Positions 1-8,781 of a stretch of DNA of 46,160 nt are shown in pieces. The stretch comes from Natrialba hulunbeirensis JCM 10989 (GTDB taxonomy: Archaea; Halobacteriota; Halobacteria; Halobacteriales; Natrialbaceae): positions 7,198-53,357 of the forward strand of contig NZ_AOIM01000016.1 in assembly GCF_000337575.1 (NCBI RefSeq), read 5' to 3'. Numbering within the stretch: the stretch's first letter is position 1; the number at the start of each line of letters is the position of its first letter. The notes beneath the pieces were generated by a model. The model saw only the letters and a list, made by a program, of their open reading frames with translations. It searched no databases and was not told the DNA's origin. Position numbers and translations under genes: made by a program.

Positions 1-1015
1 AGGTGGAGTCGGCCATGAGTGCAACGTCGTAGCCCATGTCGCGGTAGTACTCTGCGATCGTGATTCCCGTGTAGATACAGGACTCACGCGCTGCGACGGG
101 CATGTTCGACGTGTTCGCGATGAGACACGTCCGAGCCATCAGCGGGTTCCCGGTCTGCGGGTCGGGCAGCTCTGGGAAGTCCTCGATAACCTCGGTCATC
201 TCGTTGCCACGCTCACCGCAGCCGATGTAGACGACGATGTCCGCGTCGGACCACTTTGCAAGCTGTTGCTGCGTGACGGTTTTCCCGGAGCCGAACGGGC
301 CAGGAATCGCGGCCGTTCCGCCCTTTGCGAGCGGGAACAGGCCGTCCTGAATGCGCTGTCCGGTAACGAGCGGTTCAGTTGGGGTTTCCTTGTCACCAGC
401 GGGACGGGCCTGTCGGACCGGCCACTCCTGGTGCATCTGGATCTCTTCGCCGTTGTCGAGTTCGGCGACCGTCTCCTCGACGGTGAACTCGCCGCTCTTG
501 ATCGAGGTGACCTCGCCGCCCTCGTAGTCCGGCGGCACCATCACCTTGTGGTCGATCGTGACAGTCTCGGGAACGATCCCGACGACGTCACCGGGCTCGA
601 CGGTGTCACCCTCTTCGACTTCCGGGGTGAACTCCCACGTCTTTTCGAGGTCGATACCGGGGGCGTCGACCCCGCGGTCGAGGAACGCCGTCCCCATCTT
701 GTCCTCGAGGACGTCGAGTGGGCGCTGGACACCGTCGTAGATGGAGTCCATCATGCCCGGTCCGAGGTCGACACTGAGCGGTTCGCCCGTGTTCTGGACG
801 GGTTCGCCCGGGCCGACGCCGGAGGTTTCCTCGTACACCTGAATCGTGGTCAGGTTCCCTTCGATTTCGATGACCTCGCCCATCAGCCCTTCGTCGCCGA
901 CGTAGACGACGTCGTTCATCCGGGCGTCGAGGTCCGTGGCGGTCACGACAGGACCACTCACGCTTTCGATTACACCGTCTTGATCGACGGATTCGATGTC
1001 TTCTGCCTGGCTCAT
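1..1015 (-). CDS. atpA: A-type ATP synthase catalytic subunit A (partial, N-terminal part)
   Basis: This is the nucleotide-binding catalytic subunit of the A1Ao ATP synthase, acting in the cytoplasmic A1 head. The gene starts at ATG 1015 and runs off the window start, leaving about 338 codons of a subunit normally near 585 residues. The Walker A motif GPFGSGKT is visible near residue 240, preceded by the region GLFPLAKGG and followed by [12 protein letters not shown], all typical of V/A-type A subunits. The long non-homologous insert that separates subunit A from subunit B is present upstream of the P-loop. The start lies 4 nt after the atpF stop, so the two are co-transcribed. No intein is seen in the visible part, but the rest of the gene is outside the window. 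Confidence 0.97.
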   Translation of the reverse strand, partial: MSQAEDIESVDQDGVIESVSGPVVTATDLDARMNDVVYVGDEGLMGEVIEIEGNLTTIQVYEETSGVGPGEPVQNTGEPLSVDLGPGMMDSIYDGVQRPLDVLEDKMGTAFLDRGVDAPGIDLEKTWEFTPEVEEGDTVEPGDVVGIVPETVTIDHKVMVPPDYEGGEVTSIKSGEFTVEETVAELDNGEEIQMHQEWPVRQARPAGDKETPTEPLVTGQRIQDGLFPLAKGGTAAIPGPFGSGKTVTQQQLAKWSDADIVVYIGCGERGNEMTEVIEDFPELPDPQTGNPLMARTCLIANTSNMPVAARESCIYTGITIAEYYRDMGYDVALMADST

Positions 1016-1019
1016 AGTG

Positions 1020-1367
1020 TTACTCGCTGTCGCTGTCTTCTTCCTCGTCCTCTTCCATCAGGTCGATACCGATCGCGCGTTTGATCTGGTCACGTAGTCC
1101 GCCGCCACCGGTGCCGCTGCCGATCGTCACGACGACCGGTTCGACGCTGGTCTCGACGTTCTGGCGAACGTTTCGCGAGAGGTGATCGAGGTCGTCGTCG
1201 TGCATCACGACGATACCAACATCCTCGTCGTCTAACGCCGTCGTGACGGCATCGTCTAGCTCCGACTCCTTCTCGTCGTCCGGGACGTTTTCGAATCGGC
1301 GAACGCCCGCGAGTCGGAACCCAGTGGTGAACTCCGGACTGCCGACGACCGCAATTTCCTGGCTCAT
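1020..1367 (-). CDS. atpF: A-type ATP synthase subunit F
   Basis: This is a 115-residue central-stalk subunit that sits with subunit D in the rotor and contacts the A3B3 head. It begins with the usual [17 protein letters not shown] segment of V/A-type F subunits, a Rossmann-like fold whose beta strand and glycine turn are recognisable. It continues with an alternating beta/alpha pattern ([21 protein letters not shown]) and ends in a very acidic tail ([12 protein letters not shown]), common in haloarchaea. Its start overlaps the atpC stop by 4 nt, and atpA follows after 4 nt. Length and position in the operon match the family. Confidence 0.95.
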   Translation of the reverse strand: MSQEIAVVGSPEFTTGFRLAGVRRFENVPDDEKESELDDAVTTALDDEDVGIVVMHDDDLDHLSRNVRQNVETSVEPVVVTIGSGTGGGGLRDQIKRAIGIDLMEEDEEEDSDSE

Positions 1368-2434
1368 AGGATCACCAACTCCTCTTCGATCTCGCTCTCT
1401 GAGAGGCCGACTTCTCGACCCCGTGCGATCGCGCGAATGTTCTCGACCTCGCGCTCCTTGGCGAGAATGTACGACAGCACGGCCGACACAGAGGCCGGAT
1501 AGATACTCGAGAGCGTATCAGCGTACTGGAGCAACGCAGCGTCTAGTGCGTGCTCGAACTGGATAAGGCTGTCAGCCTCGCGCAGTCGACCCAGTGCGCC
1601 CGAGAGTCGGTCGCCATAGCGCTTGTTCTCGGCGATATGGTCGACGAGCGCGTCGTAATCTCCGACGAGTCGGTTCAAATCCGACGCATCGAACAGCACA
1701 CCGCCCTCGATGTAGTAGGCTGCCGGGTCCAGATCCGCGCCGCTGCGTGCGAGCCGCAGCGCGTTCCGGGCGTTCCGGAAGTCGATCTCGGCCTGGAGGA
1801 ACTCGATGTAGCGCGCTTCCGGCCCCTCCTGGGGCTGCGTTCTCCCGGGGGATCGACTGACGTCCTCGAGTAGGTGCTCGTAGAACTCGCGATCCAGCGC
1901 GTTCTCGAGTGGCACGAGTGCGCCGGTCTCTTCGTACTCCTCGTGGGCGGCCGAGAGCGATTCGTAGAAAATCGTTCCCGACACCACTTCGATCGCATCC
2001 TCGATCGTGTCGACCTCGAGCAGTCGATCGATCGTCCGGTCGTCGAGTTCACCGGCGCGGATGAGGTCGGTCTGGACCTCCTCGGGATCGGTTTCGGTGT
2101 AGATCCCGCGGATGATCGTCTTCAGGTTCATGACGTCGAACTTCCGCAGGTAGCGAGAGACGAGGTCGTACAGTCGTCCCTCGGACCAGTCGAGGAGGTC
2201 CTCGAAGTGCTTCGCGAGGTTGCGGTTCAGGGCGTACTCGATCAGGTCGACGCCCGAAAAGCGCGTTCCGAGCGCGTTGACCTCGCGTTCGTACTCCGTT
2301 TCCTCCATGAACCGCGCGATTTCACTCGGCCCCATCCGGATCAGCTTCCGATAATCTTCGTCCGCGAACAGCGAGGCTCGGCGCGACCGAACGCGAGCGT
2401 TCACGTATTCCGGATTCGAGGCACCTATACTCAT
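1364..2434 (-). CDS. atpC: A-type ATP synthase subunit C
   Basis: This is the funnel-shaped subunit that links the central stalk to the proteolipid ring (V-type d/C family). I chose the internal ATG at 2434, giving 356 residues starting MSIGASNPEYVNARVR, because this ATG overlaps the atpE stop as ATGA and because the family begins with a similar Y-V-x-A-R-V-R segment. The longer reading frame from 2479 would add 15 residues overlapping atpE. The protein is mostly helical and contains the three repeated helical domains expected for the family, for example the segment RYLRKFDVMNLKTIIRG. The C-terminal part VENIRAIARGREVGLSE is characteristic. Confidence 0.94.
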   Translation of the reverse strand: MSIGASNPEYVNARVRSRRASLFADEDYRKLIRMGPSEIARFMEETEYEREVNALGTRFSGVDLIEYALNRNLAKHFEDLLDWSEGRLYDLVSRYLRKFDVMNLKTIIRGIYTETDPEEVQTDLIRAGELDDRTIDRLLEVDTIEDAIEVVSGTIFYESLSAAHEEYEETGALVPLENALDREFYEHLLEDVSRSPGRTQPQEGPEARYIEFLQAEIDFRNARNALRLARSGADLDPAAYYIEGGVLFDASDLNRLVGDYDALVDHIAENKRYGDRLSGALGRLREADSLIQFEHALDAALLQYADTLSSIYPASVSAVLSYILAKEREVENIRAIARGREVGLSESEIEEELVIL

Positions 2435-3012
2435 TGCTCGAAGAGTTGGTTGCTGATCTCCCGGAGGTTGTCTTCCCACACGTCCTCGAGTACCGAGTCG
2501 AACGTGTTGTTGACGCGAACACGGGACTGTTCGCTCTCGACGACGACGCCGCCGAGACAGTCGTACTCGCCGGCGAACGCGTAGCCGTCGTAGTCATCGA
2601 GGATCGACTCGATCAGGTCCTGGTCGTCTGCGCGACCGTAGACGCTGACGTCGTCACCCTCGTCGAACTCCGTACTCGCAGCGTCGAGGAGTGCACGGGT
2701 GAGCTCTTCACGCGTGTCGCCCTCGAGTGCGGTGAGTTCGGCCTCGACTTCTTCGCGGACGTCACCGAGGACGTCGCGGCGGGCCTCCAGGCGCTTTTGT
2801 TTCGCCTCCAGTTTGGCACTGGAGAGTCGCTGTTCGCGCAACTGCTCGATCTCACGGTCGGCCTCCTGCTCGGCCGACTCGCGGATCTCCTCGGCGTCAG
2901 CCTCGGCTGCCGATTCGATCTCCTCGGCGCGAGCCTCACCCTCGTCGCGGATGTCCTCCGCACGCGCGTGGGCCTCATCTCGAATGTCTTCTACGACTGT
3001 GTCCAAACTCAT
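2431..3012 (-). CDS. atpE: A-type ATP synthase subunit E
   Basis: This is a peripheral stator-stalk subunit, 193 residues, which pairs with subunit H to hold the A1 head. The N-terminal 100 residues are a long charged coiled coil rich in Glu, Ala and Arg (for example EAEADAEEIRESAEQEADRE-like heptads). The C-terminal domain is globular and contains a GGVVVESEQSRVRVNNTFD segment, typical of the E-subunit head that docks on the A/B hexamer. It starts at ATG 3012, 21 nt after atpK, and its TGA overlaps the atpC start. Length agrees with the family. Confidence 0.94.
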   Translation of the reverse strand: MSLDTVVEDIRDEAHARAEDIRDEGEARAEEIESAAEADAEEIRESAEQEADREIEQLREQRLSSAKLEAKQKRLEARRDVLGDVREEVEAELTALEGDTREELTRALLDAASTEFDEGDDVSVYGRADDQDLIESILDDYDGYAFAGEYDCLGGVVVESEQSRVRVNNTFDSVLEDVWEDNLREISNQLFEQ

Positions 3013-3033
3013 TGTAAGAGAAGGGGGACGGAG

Positions 3034-3306
3034 TTATCCGACGATGAAGACGACGACCAGTGCCAGAATCACGAGCGTCTCAGGAAGGACGGTCATGATC
3101 AGGCCCGGAACGAACATGTCGTCGTCCTCGGCGATCGCGCCGACTGCAGCAGCGCCGATACCGCGCTCTGCGTAGCCAGCTGCGAGTGCTGCCAGACCGA
3201 CTGCGAGTGCTGCTGCGGCCTCGGCGTAGCCGACCGAGAGATTCTCTGCTGCTTCTGGACTCATTGCCTCTCCGTTCTGCAGTACGATGTCAAGTGCTTC
3301 GATCAT
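3034..3306 (-). CDS. atpK: A-type ATP synthase proteolipid subunit K (c ring)
   Basis: This is the 90-residue membrane rotor subunit that carries the translocated ion. Two hydrophobic segments are clear: residues about 25-55 (Gly/Ala rich, GYAEAAAALAVGLAALAAGY) and 66-90 (LIMTVLPETLVILALVVVF). The glutamate in the second helix (motif LPET) is the expected ion-binding carboxylate. The glycine-rich first helix fits tight packing of a c ring. It is a single-hairpin c subunit, not a duplicated one. It lies between atpI and atpE with short spacers, as in other haloarchaeal operons. Confidence 0.95.
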   Translation of the reverse strand: MIEALDIVLQNGEAMSPEAAENLSVGYAEAAAALAVGLAALAAGYAERGIGAAAVGAIAEDDDMFVPGLIMTVLPETLVILALVVVFIVG

Positions 3307-3312
3307 TTTTGC

Positions 3313-5595
3313 TTAGTCCTCACTGCGGGTTCGATCGTGTCCGAACGGTTCGTAGTTCTTTCCACCGCCTTCATAAAACTTCCCAAAGAACTCGACGTAC
3401 TCGAGCCTGATACCCTGTAATCCGGCACTTGTGATACCAAGTAACAAGACCAGAATGTGGCCAAGGATCAGGACGACTACACCGAACGCGAAGGCGGCGA
3501 TTGCGACCGCGCCGTCGCCCATGTGGAAGAGTCCGGGGAACATCTCGACGGATCCCTCGGGAATCTCGTTCCACGGTGCGGCGAACGGGCGGCCTCCTTC
3601 GGTCGTCTCGTAGGCACCAAAGGTCAGCAGGTTGACGACGAACGCCATCCCACCCTTTGCGAGCAGGACTGCCGTCATCCGGGCGTACGAGACGACGTGT
3701 GCGAACGGCATGGCGAACTCTGCGAGTTCGACCGGGTCACCGATGGCCAGCAGGGCGAGTCCTGCGATGACCATCAGGAACGGGATGGTGACTTCGAAGC
3801 CGCCGAGATAGGCGATATCGGCCGGGACGGTGAATACGTCCATCAGCCCGAAGCCACTGAAGCCGAAGTCGAACGGCTGGCCGTCGAATGCCGTGAAGAT
3901 GAAGTCCGGCTTGACGCCGGCTGCCTGGGGCGTAAACACCCAGATCCAGATACCGTTGAGCATCAGGAGCCACGAGCCGCTGTGGGTAATCGCTCCCCAG
4001 AGACCGTGCCCGTGCTGGATGTTCTCGATGAAGTCGAGAATCCAGGCGATGTTCAGGTGCATCACACCGAGTGCGACGGCGACGATCAGCCACGCGTAGA
4101 CGAAGTCAGCCGTCGCTGGTGAGAGTCCCTTATCGCCCATCGGCGCGCCGCCCTCGCCGAAGATCATGTAGCCGAGTTCGTGTAGACCGAAGAACTCGCC
4201 GAACAGGATCCCGAAGAGGATCGTGAACGCACCAGCCCAGATCGCAACGCCACCGAGACTCGAGATTCCTGGGCTATCGAATCCCTTGTACATGTAGAAC
4301 CCGATCAGAACGTACAGCAGTCCGTACCCGACGTCGCTGATCATGAATCCGAAGAACAGCGGGAACGTCAGGAACAGGAAAATCGTCGGATCGAGTTCGT
4401 TGTACTTCGGCCGATTGACTGCCTGCACCAGCATTTCGAACGGCTTCGCCGCCGACGGATTATCCTGAATCGTCGGCGGTTCGTCGCCCATCGTTACCGC
4501 AGAGCCGCCGTCCGTGACGGCCTTTTGCTGTTGCTGGTTGTCGTCTTCGTTCGCGTCGGCCGACGCTTCGTCGTCTTCTTTCGCATCCTGCGTCCCCTGA
4601 TGGATGTCATCCGTATGGGTCCGACCGTGGCGGTCGTAGCTCGCGCGCTCGAGTTCTTCGATCTCGAGACTGTCGCCGACCGCATTACGCAGGGCCGTCT
4701 TGAGCCGCTCGAGTTCGTCGGACGGAACCCAGCCCTCGGCGATGAAGGCTCGGTCACTCGTCGCGAACTGCAGCGGCGCTTCCGCACGCTGCACCTCGAT
4801 GGTCAGCTCTGCCTCGAGCTGGAGGAGGAACGAGCCCTCCTCGCGCTCGATTCGCTCGAGTTCGTCGTCGATCTCGTCGATCCGGGACTCGAGTTCGTAC
4901 TTGCGATCCTCGAGTTCGGAGACGTACGCCGACGGACTCTGTTCGGTGTCCGGCACGCCGTATCGCGTGAACTCGATGCCGACGAGCGCGTCGTCGATGA
5001 CGTTGTCGGCGTCAGTGTCGCCAGCATCTGCGACCGGATCGATCTCACCGGTCGGTGCAGCGACGATCGCGACGACGTCACCGCTGGTGAACGTCTCGTA
5101 GGCGCGGACGTCCTCGGCTGCCTCGAGTGCAGCATGGACCTCCGCCTCCGAGCCTTCACCGACGAGCACGTCGACCGTGTCGTACCCCGACAACAGGTCG
5201 AGGTCGATACCGAGTTCTGCGAAGGGCGCAACGCGGTCGATCCGTTCGTCGACCTGTCGCAGCTCCTCACGAACCTCGGTCCGCTGGTCGTCGAGTTCGT
5301 TGATCCGCGTGCGAACCTCCTCCAGTCGCTGCTCCCAGTTCTCCTCGAGTGTCCCCTGACCCGATGCCTCCGCTTCGGACAGGCCAAGGGTGCTCTCGAG
5401 TGCCCGGACGGTGACGAGCTTCTCGGAGGCGTCATCGGCACCCTCGATCGGGTTGCCGTTGTCGAACCCCTCCCAGGAGCCGTCGTAGTCCGAGAGATGT
5501 ACTAGATTCAGCTCGTGGATCGTCTCGATGACCGTGGGCATGACGCCCTTGGAGCCGGTCACCGAGATCTTGCTCATCCGTTCAGGTCTGAGCAT
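3313..5595 (-). CDS. atpI: A-type ATP synthase subunit I (a-subunit)
   Basis: This is the large membrane stator subunit (V-type 116 kDa/a family) that forms the ion half-channels against the c ring. The protein has 760 residues. The N-terminal half is cytoplasmic with coiled coils (for example the Glu/Arg-rich region around residues 90-120 and 230-260). A low-complexity acidic and glutamine-rich linker (about residues 330-365, including NQQQQK) leads to a C-terminal half with roughly seven or eight membrane helices. The channel signature with a conserved arginine is in HVVSYARMTAVLLAKGGM. I use ATG 5595 (MLRPERMSKISVTG), which overlaps atpH by 14 nt; ATG 5577 is the alternative and would leave a 4 nt gap. 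Confidence 0.95.
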   Translation of the reverse strand: MLRPERMSKISVTGSKGVMPTVIETIHELNLVHLSDYDGSWEGFDNGNPIEGADDASEKLVTVRALESTLGLSEAEASGQGTLEENWEQRLEEVRTRINELDDQRTEVREELRQVDERIDRVAPFAELGIDLDLLSGYDTVDVLVGEGSEAEVHAALEAAEDVRAYETFTSGDVVAIVAAPTGEIDPVADAGDTDADNVIDDALVGIEFTRYGVPDTEQSPSAYVSELEDRKYELESRIDEIDDELERIEREEGSFLLQLEAELTIEVQRAEAPLQFATSDRAFIAEGWVPSDELERLKTALRNAVGDSLEIEELERASYDRHGRTHTDDIHQGTQDAKEDDEASADANEDDNQQQQKAVTDGGSAVTMGDEPPTIQDNPSAAKPFEMLVQAVNRPKYNELDPTIFLFLTFPLFFGFMISDVGYGLLYVLIGFYMYKGFDSPGISSLGGVAIWAGAFTILFGILFGEFFGLHELGYMIFGEGGAPMGDKGLSPATADFVYAWLIVAVALGVMHLNIAWILDFIENIQHGHGLWGAITHSGSWLLMLNGIWIWVFTPQAAGVKPDFIFTAFDGQPFDFGFSGFGLMDVFTVPADIAYLGGFEVTIPFLMVIAGLALLAIGDPVELAEFAMPFAHVVSYARMTAVLLAKGGMAFVVNLLTFGAYETTEGGRPFAAPWNEIPEGSVEMFPGLFHMGDGAVAIAAFAFGVVVLILGHILVLLLGITSAGLQGIRLEYVEFFGKFYEGGGKNYEPFGHDRTRSED

Positions 5596-5914
5596 GGACG
5601 TCCTCCTGGAACAGGGAGACGACGTGGTCCGTCACCTCGTCGACTCGGTTCTGGGCACGCTCGGCTAGCGCCTCGCGCTCCTGTTCACCCTCCTCGAGGA
5701 CGCGCTCGCACTCCTGATCGATCTCGTCACGCGCCTCTTCCAGGCGACGTTCTGTGAGATCTCGCGCCTCTTGTTCCGCTTCCGTGCGAATTTCCTCGGC
5801 ACGTTCCCGGGCCTCGGCTATTCGCTCGTCGCGGTCGTTTTCTGCCAATGCGACGATCTCGTCGGCCTCTTCCTCCGCCGACTTAATTCGTTCGAGAACC
5901 TGTGGCCTCGGCAT
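5582..5914 (-). CDS. atpH: A-type ATP synthase subunit H (stator coiled coil)
   Basis: This is a 110-residue, almost entirely alpha-helical, highly charged protein that starts MPRPQVLERIKSAEEEADEI. It matches the archaeal AhaH/subunit H family, which forms a right-handed coiled coil with subunit E in the peripheral stalk. It is the first gene of the operon H-I-K-E-C-F-A. On the minus strand a TATA-like ACCATATACG lies at about 5946-5955, some 30-40 nt upstream of the start, so transcription probably begins just before this ATG. The region upstream is shared with the divergent methyltransferase gene. Confidence 0.92.
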   Translation of the reverse strand: MPRPQVLERIKSAEEEADEIVALAENDRDERIAEARERAEEIRTEAEQEARDLTERRLEEARDEIDQECERVLEEGEQEREALAERAQNRVDEVTDHVVSLFQEDVHAQT

Positions 5915-5971
5915 ACTCTAAGCAAGGGAACGTTTGCGACAGCGCGTATATGGTAGTTGCGAAAGTACCTC

Positions 5972-6028
5972 GGTTCGAGTCGCCTCGAACCACCGCCTCG
6001 GTGGCGCTCACGCCGGCGCGCTCCGGCG
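5972..6028. repeat. Three consecutive hairpins in a divergent promoter region
   Basis: Between atpH and the methyltransferase gene lie three adjacent inverted repeats. The first has an 8-bp perfect stem GGTTCGAG/CTCGAACC (5972-5991, 4-nt loop). The second has a 6-bp stem CCACCG/CGGTGG (5990-6004, 3-nt loop), sharing two bases with the first. The third has a 6-bp stem CGCCGG/CCGGCG (6011-6028, 6-nt loop). The block sits between the two putative TATA boxes, at about 5950 (minus) and 6040 (plus), so it is probably not part of either transcript. The design resembles the element inside ribE at 30497-30570, although the base sequence differs. Confidence 0.75.
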
Positions 6029-6072
6029 CGGAACAGCAGACATATCCCGGTTCGCCGAAAACCCCTTCGACA

Positions 6073-6696
6073 ATGGGAATTCTCGAGAACAAAGCCCGTG
6101 CACGGCTGTTCTACAAGTACCTCTCGAAGGTCTACGATCAGGTGAACCCCTTCATCTGGAACGAAGACATGCGTGCGGACGCGCTATCGCTCCTCGACTT
6201 CGAGGAGGACATGACCGTGCTCGACGTCGGCTGTGGGACCGGCTTTGCGACTGAGGGACTCCTCGAGCACGTCGAGGAAGTGTACGCACTCGACCAGAGC
6301 GAACACCAACTCGAGCAGGCCTACGCGAAGTTCGGCAAGCACGCCCCACCGGTGCACTTCCACCGCGGCGACGCCGAACGGCTCCCGTTCGCGACCGATA
6401 CGTTCGACGTTGTCTGGTCCTCCGGCTCAATTGAGTACTGGCCGAACCCCATCCTTGCGCTCCGCGAGTTCCGCCGCGTTCTGAAGCCCGGTGGACAGGT
6501 ACTGGTCGTCGGTCCCAACTATCCGGACAACGTCGTTGCCCAGCACCTCGCCGACTCGATCATGCTGTTCTACGACGAGTACGAAGCCGACGAGATGTTC
6601 AAACGCGCCGGCTTCGAGGACGTCAAACACGCGTTCATGGGGCCGTCCTACGATCCCGACGTTGCGATTACGACGATCGGCCGCGCACCGCAGTGA
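6073..6696 (+). CDS. SAM-dependent methyltransferase, MPBQ/MSBQ-methyltransferase-like
   Basis: This 207-residue class I methyltransferase has the SAM-binding motif I VLDVGCGTGFATEGL (about residues 50-64), an acidic end of beta strand 2 (VYALDQSEHQL) and motif FDVVWSSGSIEYWPNP with the following FRRVLKPGGQVLVVGP. The N-terminus (YKYLSKVYDQVNPFIWN) resembles the UbiE and plant VTE3 quinone methyltransferases, so methylation of a menaquinone-type ring is plausible; the substrate is an inference. I chose ATG 6073 over the longer upstream frame because a TATA-like ACATATCCC at about 6039-6047 is spaced for a leaderless start there. The upstream extension would also read through the hairpin block. 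Confidence 0.88.
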   Translation: MGILENKARARLFYKYLSKVYDQVNPFIWNEDMRADALSLLDFEEDMTVLDVGCGTGFATEGLLEHVEEVYALDQSEHQLEQAYAKFGKHAPPVHFHRGDAERLPFATDTFDVVWSSGSIEYWPNPILALREFRRVLKPGGQVLVVGPNYPDNVVAQHLADSIMLFYDEYEADEMFKRAGFEDVKHAFMGPSYDPDVAITTIGRAPQ

Positions 6697-6845
6697 GCGG
6701 GCTACGGCCGGACCTCGATTTTTGATCTTCTACTGTTGACAGCCACGAGATACCGACTCCACGAGAGCAATCAGCCGGACTCACTCCGAAACGACCCTAC
6801 ATCCACTCCGAAACTAACCGAAACCCGCTCTGTAACACCCGCTAC

Positions 6846-7358
6846 TCACTCCGCAACCGACTCCAACTCGGCAACCCGTGACCCCTCAATAGCGACTTTT
6901 ACCCGAACTGTCGACCCCGACTCGAGTGTCGGCTCGTTCGTGCCCGCAAGCGTAACGCTCGCCCGCTCGCCCGTCTTCCATGTGGACTCACTCTGCGCAT
7001 TGAACGGCCCCTCCGGACTCCCACGGAATCCCTCCGCACCGACGTACGGAACTGGTGGCTGGTACTCGAGTGCGGTGCCATCGACGGTCACGTGCAGCGA
7101 TAGGTCTTCCACGTCGATCTCGTCGCCAGCCGTGTGTTCGAAGGTGAGTTGACCTGTTTCGCTATCAGCTGTCAGTTCGAACGCTGCGATGGGAGGTGGT
7201 GATCCGAGAGTCCAGCCTGACAGAACGAGTGCGATAGCCCCAACGAGAAAGACGGTGAGTACGAGTAGCGTGATGGTGCCGACAACGGGACTGACCGCTC
7301 GCGGAAGAGCACACAGTGACCGTACCCCGTGTGACGACTGCCGACGATCTGCAGACAC
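6846..7358 (-). CDS. Type IV pilin-like protein (archaeal Pilin_N domain)
   Basis: This 170-residue secreted protein has a type III (class IV prepilin) signal: a basic leader ending in R, then AVSPVVGTITLLVLTVFLVG, a hydrophobic helix with the haloarchaeal pilin core motif SPVVG. Cleavage by the prepilin peptidase PibD is expected after the arginine near residue 20. The rest is a beta-rich extracellular domain that mentions no catalytic motif. The start is GTG at 7358; a TATA-like GATTTATATTGG at about 7379-7390 on the minus strand fits a leaderless transcript. It is a single gene, not in an archaellin operon, so an adhesion pilus or minor pilin is the likeliest role. Confidence 0.85.
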   Translation of the reverse strand: MSADRRQSSHGVRSLCALPRAVSPVVGTITLLVLTVFLVGAIALVLSGWTLGSPPPIAAFELTADSETGQLTFEHTAGDEIDVEDLSLHVTVDGTALEYQPPVPYVGAEGFRGSPEGPFNAQSESTWKTGERASVTLAGTNEPTLESGSTVRVKVAIEGSRVAELESVAE

Positions 7359-7519
7359 GGAACGCGTTGGTTTCGTCTTCCAATATAAATCGTTGGACGA
7401 AGAGAAGAACGAACGGCCCAGTGGAGGCCTCGATTCCCTGTAGACGGGCCAAATCGACCGGGGATGCGTTAGCTGTCACCCACCGGCCGTCACCCGTCAA
7501 CTATCAGCGCTCAGCAGTT

Positions 7520-7540
7520 AACTGTCAACTGTCAACTGTC
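7520..7540. repeat. Three tandem copies of a 7-bp unit
   Basis: AACTGTC occurs three times in perfect tandem at 7520-7526, 7527-7533 and 7534-7540. Related CAACTATC and CAGTTAAC strings occur just before. The block lies between the end of the 411-residue secreted-protein gene and the pilin promoter, about 160 nt upstream of the pilin start. It may be a slippage repeat or an upstream regulatory site. Confidence 0.6.
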
Positions 7541-7545
7541 AGCAG

Positions 7546-8781
7546 TCACCCGTTCGAGACCGGTGCTGTGACGCTCTCTGTCTCACCATCGATCGTAAGG
7601 TTGTACGTATCTGCGGGCGGGAGATACGTTATCGAACCGTTTTCATCCGTTTCGCCGATTTCCTGGCCATCGATTCTGATGGTCGCCTGCAGCGGTTCGT
7701 CGCTGCCATCTTCGGTAACGGTTAGCTCTGTTGGACCGATTGCTGGTGTTTTGTTGAACGTTCGCTCGATACTCCCCGTCGATTTGGTTTCCGTCTCGAC
7801 CGCTGGCAGTGAGCTGACCGACACCACCTGTGATTCACGGTAGACATCGCCAGTACCAGCGTCGACATAGATGTCTAGTTGTCCGGTATCGTGAGGGAGG
7901 TCGACCCAGTAGAGGTTTTCGAGGCTATTGTCCTGATAGTGTGGTGAGCCGTGATCGTGAGCCCATGGGTACTGCTGGGCGATGTCGTCGATCATCTGAT
8001 CGATTGACTCGTACTGGTTCGGTGCACCCGCATCGCGGTTATCAAACCGAACTGTTTCCGTTCTGTACGTATCTCCATCCAGTGCCGAGAGTCGGTACCC
8101 ATTCTCTGCGGTCTGGACGCGGAATTCATAGGGCGTGCTCGAGTCACTGACTTCGCTCGCCGATGCGATGGTTTCACGAATCGGTGTCGTATGGAACTCT
8201 AGAAGCGTTCGATCGGCACGGAACTGTTGTCGCTGGGAGGGAATGACATCGATATCCTCATCGTCTGCAAGCACGTCAAGCGTTTCCTCGAGGGCAGTTG
8301 CCTCGTAGTAGTTCTGTAACAACACCTGAATCAGTTCACCGTCCGTGAGGTCTCCCGCCTGATGTTGGCGGACGGCCTCGCGCTCTCTGTCCTCGAGCGC
8401 AGTAATCCGCTCTTTCGTTTGATTGTAGGCGGATTCGATTCGGTCCGCACGATCCGACCCGTCTACGTCAGCTAGCTCACGCTCTGTGAGATTGTACTGC
8501 TCATATTGGACCTGCATTTGTGTCGTGGTTTGTGCAAATGAGGTCGCAAGATTGGGTTCGATCGTACCGTAGGAACCACGAATTTCGCCAGCAAGCGGTA
8601 ACTGGTTCGAGGTGTTTTCGATTTCGACGGGGGTTGTCTGTTCGACTGTCTGCTGTTGGAGGGCCTGCTGCTCATCGAAGTCGCCAGAGGCTCCGTGGGA
8701 CGGAGATGCCGCGACAACTGTGATCGCGGGCAGCGAACAAACGAGAAGCAACGCGAGGAGGACAGGGGTCGCGCTGTTCAT
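7546..8781 (-). CDS. Secreted protein of unknown function
   Basis: I do not recognise a specific family. From ATG 8781 the protein has 411 residues and begins with a Sec-type signal (MNSATPVLLALLLVCSLPA followed by ITVVAASPSHG). The middle part is helical with Glu/Arg/Gln-rich segments (LEDREREAVRQHQAGDLTDGE). The C-terminal 60 residues look like a small beta-sandwich of the carboxypeptidase regulatory-like or PEGA type (EPLQATIRIDGQEIGETDENG). The longer frame from 8844 would place 21 polar residues before the signal peptide, which argues for 8781. A TATA-like segment near 8805-8812 on the minus strand supports this start. Its neighbours are a pilin and a membrane-anchored regulator, suggesting a cell-surface function. 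Confidence 0.75.
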   Translation of the reverse strand: MNSATPVLLALLLVCSLPAITVVAASPSHGASGDFDEQQALQQQTVEQTTPVEIENTSNQLPLAGEIRGSYGTIEPNLATSFAQTTTQMQVQYEQYNLTERELADVDGSDRADRIESAYNQTKERITALEDREREAVRQHQAGDLTDGELIQVLLQNYYEATALEETLDVLADDEDIDVIPSQRQQFRADRTLLEFHTTPIRETIASASEVSDSSTPYEFRVQTAENGYRLSALDGDTYRTETVRFDNRDAGAPNQYESIDQMIDDIAQQYPWAHDHGSPHYQDNSLENLYWVDLPHDTGQLDIYVDAGTGDVYRESQVVSVSSLPAVETETKSTGSIERTFNKTPAIGPTELTVTEDGSDEPLQATIRIDGQEIGETDENGSITYLPPADTYNLTIDGETESVTAPVSNG

